A stretch of 64,000 nucleotides of DNA from Phyllobacterium endophyticum (GTDB taxonomy: Bacteria; Pseudomonadota; Alphaproteobacteria; Rhizobiales; Rhizobiaceae), in contig NZ_PGGN01000002.1 of assembly GCF_003010935.1 (NCBI RefSeq), positions 434,001-498,000 of the forward strand, written 5' to 3'. Numbering within the stretch: the first letter of the stretch is position 1; each line of letters starts with the position of its first letter. The translations under genes were made by a program, and so were the position numbers. Positions 7,877 to 14,989 of the stretch are shown here, piece by piece. Below the pieces are notes generated by a model. It saw only the letters and a list, made by a program, of their open reading frames with translations. It had not been told where the DNA came from and made no database searches.

Positions 7877-8641
7877 ATGGAATTGTTCGACCTTAAGGGA
7901 CAGGTTGCGATGGTGACGGGCTCGGGCAGTGGCATCGGCCAGGCTATCGCGATTGGTTTGGCCGAGGCCGGGGCCGACGTAGCCTGTTTTGGCCATCTCT
8001 CAAGCGGCGGTTTGAATGGAACAGCGGATAGGATTCGCGCTCTTGGCCGCCGAGCCTTAACATTCGAAGGCTCCGTAACCTCTGCCGCGGACCTAATGGA
8101 AGCGGTCGATTTGACGGAAAAGGAGCTTGGCTCTTTGGGGATTGCTGTCAATAACGCAGGTATCGGCGCCGGCGGCGATGCCGAGACGCTTCCACTGGAG
8201 AACTGGCAACGCGTTTATGATGTAAATGTAACGGGTGTTTTTTTGTCCTGCCAGGCGCAGGCACGCGTAATGCTTCCCCGGAAGAGGGGCTCCATCATCA
8301 ACATTGCTTCAATGTCAGGTTCGATAGTCAATCGTGACTTGAAACAAGCCGACTACAACTCATCCAAGGCCGCGGTTATCCACCTGTCAAAAAGCTTGGC
8401 AATGGAATGGATCGACCGCGGTGTCCGGGTCAATTCGATAAGCCCGGGCTACACGCTGACGCCGATGAACCGGCGGGCTGAAGTCGCGGATCAGGTGAAA
8501 ATATTCGAACGGGACACCCCCATGGGCCGCCTTGCGGCACCTGAAGAAATGGTCGGTCCTGCCGTATTTCTTTCAAGCCGCGCTTCGTCATTCGTAACTG
8601 GTATCGATCTCGTCGTGGATGGCGGATTCGTGTGTTGGTAG
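7877..8641 (+). CDS. Short-chain dehydrogenase/reductase
   Basis: 254 residues with the classical SDR marks: TGSGSGIG nucleotide site (14-21), NNAG, the serine region SMSGS and the catalytic pair in YNSSK, then the ISPGY loop and the C-terminal VVDGGF. Closest in feel to sugar or polyol dehydrogenases (sorbose reductase, 2-deoxygluconate or threitol type), but the substrate cannot be read from sequence. GGGAGGG precedes the ATG. It is not clearly in an operon; the next gene is 260 bases away. Confidence 0.9.
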   Translation: MELFDLKGQVAMVTGSGSGIGQAIAIGLAEAGADVACFGHLSSGGLNGTADRIRALGRRALTFEGSVTSAADLMEAVDLTEKELGSLGIAVNNAGIGAGGDAETLPLENWQRVYDVNVTGVFLSCQAQARVMLPRKRGSIINIASMSGSIVNRDLKQADYNSSKAAVIHLSKSLAMEWIDRGVRVNSISPGYTLTPMNRRAEVADQVKIFERDTPMGRLAAPEEMVGPAVFLSSRASSFVTGIDLVVDGGFVCW

Positions 8642-8902
8642 TCGCAACTTAACCGTTACGTACTTGCTGTTTGCGCCTGCCGCGCGTTCAACTGCTTCAA
8701 GCATTGTAGAGCATCCAGATTGTCATGCAATGCAGCGCTGCCGCTGGGCCGGCAAGGACGAGCGCTACAAGAAACGGTCACGCCTGCGGTAGCTGTCTAT
8801 GCCCCGGGATTTGCATGAAGACGTTCAGGCGTGTCGCCGGAAACCTTGTGGCCGACGTCAATGCCGTTATTTCCAACCTGAATTTCACAAAGGACCTCCA
8901 TC

Positions 8903-10087
8903 ATGTCGGACAAGCCTATAGAAGGCCTCGATCGCCGCGACTTCATGATCGCATCCATTGCCACGGTCGGCGTGTCGGCGGCCTTCGCTATCAACGCTGG
9001 TGCCGCGAATGCCCAGGACGCAGCGGCACCCGCTTCGCAGGCAACCGTCTATACTGGCGATGTGGTGCAGGGAAAGAAAGTTGTCAGTACACTCGACGTC
9101 AACGACCTCGAACCCGGCAAGAAGCATCTGTTGTATTTTCAGGGTGTACAGATGCCAACGGGCCAGCAGCGGTATGCCTCTGTGATCGTCGCCAAGGGCG
9201 CAAAGCCGGGCAAGCGGGTCGTGCTGGTCAGCGGCGTCCATGGCGACGAGATGAGTTCGGTGCACACGGTCCAGACCGTGATGAACCAGCTCGATCCGCG
9301 CGAAATGTCCGGCACGGTGATGGGGGTCACTGACGTGTCCGGCCCGGCGATCGAGGCCATGCAGCGGCGATGGCCGAATTCGGGCCGGGGCATCGATCTC
9401 ATCGACATGAATCGGGAATGGCCCGGAAACGAGAATGGTGTCACCCCGACCAGCCGGCACGCCGGACTGCTGTTCAACCGGCTTCTTCGACCCAACGCCG
9501 ACGTCGCTATCGACTTCCACACCGGGACAACCGGTTTCGAGGTTTCGGCTTTCAATATTGCCAGCATGGATGTACCCGAGATCAAGGCAATCGTTGAGCT
9601 TTATCCCGTCGCGCAGATTTTCGACAATCACACCTATCCCGGCGTGCTGCACAACGCGTTTGTAGACGCGGGCATCCCGTCTTTCTGCCCGGAGGTTGGC
9701 GCTGCGCGGGTCCTGGATCTCGAATTGATCGCCCAGTTCGTGGAAGGCACGATGAATGTTCTCAAGCATCATGGCATCCTTGCCGGCCCAATGGGACGCA
9801 CCGGCAAGGACGCGGGCGTCTTTGTCGGCAACAGTGCGTTTCCGATCCTCGCGACGCAGGGCGGGTTCGTCGAGCATCTGGTCAAGCTCAACGACAAGGT
9901 CGAAGCCGGACAGAAGATATGCATCCAACGCAACAGCTTCGGCGAGGTGGTTGCGGAATATACCAGCGGCGTGGCCGGAGAGGTGGCGGGCCTGCGCAGC
10001 GATGTAACGAGCGAAGCCGGCAACCCCCTCGCATTCATCCTGTACCAGAAGGCGCCGCCGGAGGGTGCCGAGACCTATCCCGAGTAG
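8903..10087 (+). CDS. Exported AstE/AspA-type zinc deacylase/carboxypeptidase
   Basis: 394 residues of the succinylglutamate desuccinylase/aspartoacylase (M14-like) family. The N-terminus is a Tat signal: LDRRDFM (Arg 11-12), hydrophobic stretch, cut after GAANA. So the folded, metal-loaded enzyme is probably sent to the periplasm. Zinc motif: SGVHGDE (His 113, Glu 116) and a later His in AIDFHTGT near residue 205. A C-terminal beta-barrel domain typical of the family follows. The ribosome site AAAGGA precedes the ATG. It is followed 27 bases later by an exported epoxide hydrolase, suggesting a shared transcript. The substrate is unknown; an N-acyl or amide bond is likely. Confidence 0.85.
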   Translation: MSDKPIEGLDRRDFMIASIATVGVSAAFAINAGAANAQDAAAPASQATVYTGDVVQGKKVVSTLDVNDLEPGKKHLLYFQGVQMPTGQQRYASVIVAKGAKPGKRVVLVSGVHGDEMSSVHTVQTVMNQLDPREMSGTVMGVTDVSGPAIEAMQRRWPNSGRGIDLIDMNREWPGNENGVTPTSRHAGLLFNRLLRPNADVAIDFHTGTTGFEVSAFNIASMDVPEIKAIVELYPVAQIFDNHTYPGVLHNAFVDAGIPSFCPEVGAARVLDLELIAQFVEGTMNVLKHHGILAGPMGRTGKDAGVFVGNSAFPILATQGGFVEHLVKLNDKVEAGQKICIQRNSFGEVVAEYTSGVAGEVAGLRSDVTSEAGNPLAFILYQKAPPEGAETYPE

Positions 10088-10114
10088 TTCACCGATCAAA
10101 CGAGGGGAAATGCG

Positions 10115-11416
10115 ATGAGAAGGCTTTTCACGACGCTTGCGGCAGTCACGCTTTGGTTCCTGGTTGTCGCCGTTGGCGGTGCGCTGCCGCCCGTACTTGC
10201 AGGGAGCCCCCAGGCAGCCGAAGACACCTCCATAAGGCCGTTCAGCGTCGAGGTGCCCGAGGAGGAACTCACCCGACTGCGCCGCCGTATCCAGGAGACG
10301 CGCTGGCCCGACCGCGAGACGGTGACTGATCAATCCCAGGGCATACAGCTCGAGAAGCTCAAGCCGCTCGTCGAATATTGGGGCAGCGACTACGACTGGC
10401 GCAAGATCGAGGCGAAGCTGAATTCCTTGCCGCAATTCGTCACCAATATCGACGGGATCGACATCTATTTCATCCATGTCCGCTCGAAACAGAAAGACGC
10501 CTTGCCTGTGATCATCACCCATGGCTGGCCCGGATCGGTGTTCGAGCAGCTCAAGATCATCGACCCGCTCACCGATCCTGTTGCCCATGGCGGGCAGCCG
10601 GAGGACGCGTTCGACGTGATCATTCCGTCAATGCCCGGCTATGGCTTTTCCGGCAAGCCGACGGACACCGGGTGGGGTCCGGACCGCACCGCCAAGGTCT
10701 GGGCAGTGCTGATGAAGCGCCTCGGCTATACGCGCTATGTCGCCCAGGGTGGCGATTGGGGTTCGCCGGTATCGAGCGCCATGGCGCGCCAGGCTCCGGA
10801 AGGCCTGCTCGGCATCCACATCAACTTGCCGGCCATCGTTCCGCCCGAGATTGCGGCAGTGCTTGCCGTCGGCGGGCCCGCGCCTGAGGGATTGACCGAA
10901 AAGGAACGCAAGACATTCGACGCGCTTGCCGCGGCCGGCAAAATGGGGAACCGGTCCTATGCGACGATGATGGGCACGCGGCCGCAGACAATCGGCTATG
11001 CCATAACGGACTCGCCAGCCGGCCTCGCTGCATGGATGCTCGGACATCCGGGTTTTTCCAGATGGACATACAGCAATGACGATCCGGAGAAATCCGTCGA
11101 CGAGGTGCTGGACGACGTCACGCTTTACTGGCTGACGAACAGCGCAACATCATCCGGTCGGCTCTACTGGGAATATGGCGGTGGACGCAGTCCCGCGCTG
11201 TCGGCGGTCGAGATGACGTCCGAGATATCGCTGCCGGTGGCAATCACGGTATTTCCGTGGGAAAACTATCGCGCTCCGGAGACATGGGCCCGGCGCGCCT
11301 ATCGCAACCTGATCTACTTCCACGAGGTCGACAAGGGCGGGCATTTCGCCGCGTGGGAGCAGCCGGAGCTTTTCAGCGCCGAGCTTCGCGCCGCGTTCAA
11401 ATCATTGCGCCAGTAG
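10115..11416 (+). CDS. Exported epoxide hydrolase-like alpha/beta hydrolase
   Basis: 433 residues. The first 30-35 form a Sec signal peptide ending near LAGSPQAAE. Then comes the epoxide hydrolase N-terminal domain (FSVEVPEEELTRLRRRI, TRWPD) and an alpha/beta hydrolase core with the oxyanion loop HGWPGS (136-141), nucleophile in GGDWG (Asp 214) and the histidine in GGHFAAWEQP near residue 409. This is the microsomal-type epoxide hydrolase family; bacterial members often act on unknown substrates. A signal peptide is an unusual addition but is seen in related bacteria. Likely same operon as the deacylase before and the VOC gene after. Confidence 0.88.
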   Translation: MRRLFTTLAAVTLWFLVVAVGGALPPVLAGSPQAAEDTSIRPFSVEVPEEELTRLRRRIQETRWPDRETVTDQSQGIQLEKLKPLVEYWGSDYDWRKIEAKLNSLPQFVTNIDGIDIYFIHVRSKQKDALPVIITHGWPGSVFEQLKIIDPLTDPVAHGGQPEDAFDVIIPSMPGYGFSGKPTDTGWGPDRTAKVWAVLMKRLGYTRYVAQGGDWGSPVSSAMARQAPEGLLGIHINLPAIVPPEIAAVLAVGGPAPEGLTEKERKTFDALAAAGKMGNRSYATMMGTRPQTIGYAITDSPAGLAAWMLGHPGFSRWTYSNDDPEKSVDEVLDDVTLYWLTNSATSSGRLYWEYGGGRSPALSAVEMTSEISLPVAITVFPWENYRAPETWARRAYRNLIYFHEVDKGGHFAAWEQPELFSAELRAAFKSLRQ

Positions 11417-11474
11417 ATATCCAGAAGAGCCGAGGCGGTTCTTCAATTGCAACAGGCATCAGGAGGACCTTGCC

Positions 11475-12137
11475 ATGAGTGCAGAGATAAACAAATCAGG
11501 GACAGTGGACATGAAGCTCGAGATTGTCGTCATTCCCGTTTCGGATCCCGACCGCGCCAAGGAATTCTACGCGAAGCTCGGGTGGAGGCTGGACGCCGAT
11601 TTCTCCGGCACAGACTACCGAGTGATGCAGTTCACGCCGCCGGGCTCCGGTTGCTCGGTAATCTTTGGCAAGAATGTCACCGCTGCGGCCCCGGGCTCCG
11701 CCCAGGGGCTGTATCTGATCGTGTCCGACATCGAGGCGGCCCGCAGGGATCTCATCGGACGCGGCGTCACGATCAGTGAAATCTTCCACTCTGAAGGCGA
11801 GACCTATACCGGCCCCGACGAGCCCTACCTGTTTGGACGGGTACGGGTCAATGGACCGGACCCGCAGCGCGGCACCTATCGCTCGTTCGCATCGTTCAAC
11901 GATCCCGATGGCAATGGCTGGCTATTCCAGGAGATCACGGCGCGACTGCCCGGACGCATAGATGCGAGCGAGACGACCTTCGCCTCGGTAAACGACCTTG
12001 CGGCCGCGCTGCGCCGTGCAGGCGCGGCGCATGGCGAACACGAGAAACGGACTGGCGGCGAGTACGATGTGAACTGGCCCGACTGGTATGCGGAATACAT
12101 GGTCAAGGAGCAGTCCGGCCAACCGCTGCCTGACTGA
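11475..12137 (+). CDS. VOC (glyoxalase/bleomycin resistance-like) protein
   Basis: 220 residues. The first 150 form a vicinal-oxygen-chelate module (LEIVVIPVSDPDRAKEFYAK at the start, SFNDPDGNGWLFQEI at the end with the metal Glu). About 65 residues follow, ending WPDWYAEYMVKEQSG, a tail seen in a subgroup of VOC proteins. CAGGAGG precedes the ATG. It is the last gene of the plus-strand group and ends 14 bases before a convergent gene. Possible roles include dioxygenase, lyase or drug binding; not decidable here. Confidence 0.85.
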   Translation: MSAEINKSGTVDMKLEIVVIPVSDPDRAKEFYAKLGWRLDADFSGTDYRVMQFTPPGSGCSVIFGKNVTAAAPGSAQGLYLIVSDIEAARRDLIGRGVTISEIFHSEGETYTGPDEPYLFGRVRVNGPDPQRGTYRSFASFNDPDGNGWLFQEITARLPGRIDASETTFASVNDLAAALRRAGAAHGEHEKRTGGEYDVNWPDWYAEYMVKEQSGQPLPD

Positions 12138-12151
12138 GCGGAATAAACGCG

Positions 12152-12535
12152 TCAGGCTGTCTCGTTCGGCTCGAGTGGCGCTCCCGGGCGATAGAGCAGG
12201 ATCGGCCTGATTTCATAAACGGCGGTCGGATTGGCACGCCGCAGTTCGCGCGCGGCGGCGATGGCGTCTTCGATCGCCGGGCAATCGACGATGTAGAAGC
12301 CGAGCAACTGCTCCTTGGTTTCGGCGAACGGGCCATCGATGACCATGCCGGCATCCTTGCCGCGCAGGGTCACGGCGCGCCCGGTCGGGCCAAGGCGTGC
12401 GGCCGGGCCGAGGCGTTTCTGCCGGACGAGACGATCATTGACCTCGAGCAGATCGGCCATCAATGCCGCATCCTCGTCCTTGGTCCATGATTCGACCACT
12501 GCCTCCTCGTGGTAGGCAAGAATGGCATAGTGCAT
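12152..12535 (-). CDS. YCII-related domain protein
   Basis: 127 residues beginning MHYAILAYHEEA and holding the YCII signature (RLVRQKRLGPAARLGP, DGPFAETKEQLLGFYIVD). This family is a small ferredoxin-like fold, often next to extracytoplasmic sigma factors as PhnB/DGPF-type proteins; enzymatic role unproven. The ATG at 12535 is preceded by GGGGAG at 7 bases. It follows the PaiB-like gene by 19 bases on the same strand. Confidence 0.85.
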   Translation of the reverse strand: MHYAILAYHEEAVVESWTKDEDAALMADLLEVNDRLVRQKRLGPAARLGPTGRAVTLRGKDAGMVIDGPFAETKEQLLGFYIVDCPAIEDAIAAARELRRANPTAVYEIRPILLYRPGAPLEPNETA

Positions 12536-12554
12536 GACTGAAACTCCCCGTTGT

Positions 12555-13205
12555 TCAATGACGCTCGTTCGGTCCGCCACTGCGCACCAGTTCCGCCATC
12601 GCATGTGCTCCGGCTGTGTCGCGCTCGGCTGCGAGGCCATCCGCAACACCTGTGCGGTCGCTTTCCGGGCGGTTCTGGCTGACCTTCCACTTGCCTTCGA
12701 TCGCAGCGATTTCGATCTCGATTCCGACGATGCCCTTGAGCTGCGCTTCGATATAGGTTTCGGGTGCGTCATCCACCGCCCAAGGCATGGCGCGGGGCGC
12801 CTCGTTGCTGACCGTCAGCTCTGAGACATGCTGTCTCAGCCACTCCCGATCCTCGATCACCCTTGCTGTGCCGCGCACCTGCACGATCGCATAGTTCCAC
12901 GTCGGCACCACCTTGCCGGTCTCCTGCTTGGTCGCATACCAGGAGGGCGTCACATAGCTCTGGGGACCCTGGAAGACGATGAGCACGCGGCCATCGCCGG
13001 CGAGCTGGCGCCATTGCGGATTGGCACGTGCGAGATGGGCGTGGAGCGTGCCTTGCGGCGAGGCATGCGTATCGAGCAGGAAGGGAATAGCATTGGCGTT
13101 CGGACCGTCTTCGCTGCTGTTGATCAACAGGCCGAGCGGGTGCGCCCTGATGAGCGCATGCTGGACGTCGAGCCTCTCCTCGCGGAAATGCGGTGGCTGG
13201 TACAT
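12555..13205 (-). CDS. FMN-binding negative transcriptional regulator, PaiB family
   Basis: 216 residues, starting MYQPPHFREERLD, with the split-barrel FMN-binding core: ANAIPFLLD, GTLHAHLARANPQW, VLIVFQGPQSYVTPSWY and the C-terminal KWKVSQNRPESDR. In Bacillus the PaiA/PaiB pair affects sporulation and protease genes; many members may simply be flavin- or pyridoxal-linked oxidases. ATG 13205 has AAGGAG 9 bases before. It lies between the NmrA-like and YCII genes, all minus strand. Confidence 0.88.
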   Translation of the reverse strand: MYQPPHFREERLDVQHALIRAHPLGLLINSSEDGPNANAIPFLLDTHASPQGTLHAHLARANPQWRQLAGDGRVLIVFQGPQSYVTPSWYATKQETGKVVPTWNYAIVQVRGTARVIEDREWLRQHVSELTVSNEAPRAMPWAVDDAPETYIEAQLKGIVGIEIEIAAIEGKWKVSQNRPESDRTGVADGLAAERDTAGAHAMAELVRSGGPNERH

Positions 13206-13291
13206 GCGCGATGCTCCTTGGTCATTTGCGGCGGAGTGTGCCTCATGACCCGGCTTTGCACAAGGCGCTGAGCATGCGGCAATGGGTGCGA

Positions 13292-14137
13292 TCATGCCGC
13301 GCCCCGCCATAGGCCCGTTGCTGCCGTTTCGCGCGCATAGTCGGTGAAATCCCGCGGCGCACGCCCGAGCGCCTGCATGACGCCGTCCGTCAGATATTCA
13401 TTGCGGCCATCGAGCACCACCGTAAAGAGCTCGTTGACGAGCGCGGCGATTTCGTTGGGAACCGCGGCCTGCTGCAGACCCTGCATGAACTGCTCCGGGG
13501 TGATCGTCGCGTAGTCGATGGGCCGCCCGGCGGCTCTGGATATTTCGGCCGTGGCCTCGGCGAAGGTCATGGCGCGGGGCCCGGTGACCTCGTAGAGCTT
13601 TCCGATGTGGCGATCATCGGTAAGCGCTGCAGTGACGACATCGGCGATGTCGTCGGTGTGGACGAATGGTTCGCGCACGGTGCTGGCCGGCAGCGCCAAA
13701 GCGCCGGAACGGATCGGATCGAGCAGCATGCTTTCACTAAAATTCTGCATGAACCAGCTGGCGCGGACAATGGTCCAGTCGGCCCCCGACGCCTGCAACA
13801 GTGCTTCGGCGCGCTGCGCTTCTGGTTCGCCGCGGCCCGAGAGCAGGACGAGGCGCCCGACACCCTTGGTGATTGCGAGGCGTGCGAAGTCGGCAACGGT
13901 ATCCGCTGCACCGGGGAGGGCTAGGTCGGGATAGTAGGTGACATAGGCAGCCGAGACGCATTCGAGCGCCGGTGCCCAAGTTTCCCGATTTTCCCAATCG
14001 AATGATGGACTGGCGCTGCGCGAGCCGATGCGCACGGGAATATCCCGAGCTGTCAGCCGATCCACGACACGGCGGCCGGTCTTGCCCGTGCCGCCGACGA
14101 TGAGAACTGGAAACTGCGAGGTGCGGAAGGTGGTCAT
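13292..14137 (-). CDS. NmrA-like NAD(P)-binding protein
   Basis: 281 residues of the atypical SDR (NmrA/azoreductase-like) type: VLIVGGTGKTGRRVVDRL Rossmann start, TIVRASWFMQNFSESML mid motif, FVHTDDIADVVTAAL and the AGRPIDY segment. These proteins sense or use NAD(P), for example in quinone or azo-dye reduction. The start ATG 14137 has AGAGGAG 6 bases before; the ATG two codons earlier would overlap that site. It is divergent from the TetR gene with two inverted repeats between them, so it is the probable regulator target. Confidence 0.85.
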   Translation of the reverse strand: MTTFRTSQFPVLIVGGTGKTGRRVVDRLTARDIPVRIGSRSASPSFDWENRETWAPALECVSAAYVTYYPDLALPGAADTVADFARLAITKGVGRLVLLSGRGEPEAQRAEALLQASGADWTIVRASWFMQNFSESMLLDPIRSGALALPASTVREPFVHTDDIADVVTAALTDDRHIGKLYEVTGPRAMTFAEATAEISRAAGRPIDYATITPEQFMQGLQQAAVPNEIAALVNELFTVVLDGRNEYLTDGVMQALGRAPRDFTDYARETAATGLWRGAA

Positions 14138-14155
14138 TTTCATCTCCTCTTAAAC

Positions 14156-14205
14156 ATGAGCAAGTCTCATATTTGCAAAAGTGATAAATCCTCATATTAT
14201 GTGAG
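14156..14205. promoter_or_regulatory. Two inverted repeats in the NmrA-like/tetR divergent region
   Basis: ATGAG-CAAGT-CTCAT (14156-14170) is a perfect inverted repeat; CTCA-TATTATG-TGAG (14191-14205) is a second. Their centres are 35 bases apart. The shared half-site CTCAT(A)TT fits a TetR dimer site, placed to control both divergent genes. Confidence 0.6.
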
Positions 14206-14230
14206 TCAAGCAAAAATGTGAGGAATGCTC

Positions 14231-14851
14231 ATGAATGAGAATTTGGCTTTGGAAAGCGTGCGTCGCGAGCCTACGCAGAAGCGCAGCCGCGAGCGTGTGG
14301 AGCGGATCTTGAGCTGCGCCTCGGCGCTCATCGAGAGAAGCGGGAGTGACGCCATGCGCATGAGCGACGTTGCGGAAATGGCCGGAATCTCCATCGGTTC
14401 GCTGTACCAGTACTTTCCCGACAAGGGCGCAATCATTCGCACACTGGCGGAACGCTATAATGCTCTCGGCCGCCAATGTATTGCGGAGGGGCTGCAAGGC
14501 GTGACCGACCGCGAAGGCCTGCGGCGGGCATTTGGCGAGCTGATCGATATTTACTACGCGATGTTCCTCGCCGAACCGGTGATGAGGGACATCTGGTCGG
14601 GGACACAGGCAGACAAGGCCCTGCGCGATATCGACCTCGCCGATAGCCGCATCAATGGGGCGGTGCTGGCGGCAGCGCGGGCGCGGGTCGAAGCGGGTGC
14701 CGATCGCGCGGAACTTGAAACATCGAGCTTCCTGATCATGCAGCTCGGCGAGGCTACGATGCGCCTCGCGATTTCGGTGGAGCGCAGGGAAGGCGACGCG
14801 CTGGTAGAGCATTTCAAGCGCATGGTGCTGCGCGAAATGATGAAGGGGTAG
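14231..14851 (+). CDS. TetR-family transcriptional regulator
   Basis: 206 residues. Residues 12-58 form the TetR helix-turn-helix (ISIGSLYQYFPDKGAI), followed by a helical ligand domain. I place the start at 14231, six bases after GAGGA; ATG 14225 would overlap that site. Divergent from the NmrA-like gene, with inverted repeats between, it probably represses itself and that gene and perhaps the PaiB-like and YCII genes behind it. The ligand is unknown. Confidence 0.9.
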   Translation: MNENLALESVRREPTQKRSRERVERILSCASALIERSGSDAMRMSDVAEMAGISIGSLYQYFPDKGAIIRTLAERYNALGRQCIAEGLQGVTDREGLRRAFGELIDIYYAMFLAEPVMRDIWSGTQADKALRDIDLADSRINGAVLAAARARVEAGADRAELETSSFLIMQLGEATMRLAISVERREGDALVEHFKRMVLREMMKG

Positions 14852-14989
14852 CGGATTTCTATTGGTGCGATGGTATCGCCGATTGACCTGCTGTAAGGTA
14901 TAGCGGGAGCAATCGCACTCCTGTTTTACGCAGTTCCGGGGGGAAGCCGCTGCACAGTTTTCCCTGGAATTCCTCTCAGGGGACCGGGC

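Noticed and set aside
8885..10588. 567-codon open frame opposite the deacylase and epoxide hydrolase genes
   Set aside because: It spans two well supported genes in antisense and shows no family motif.
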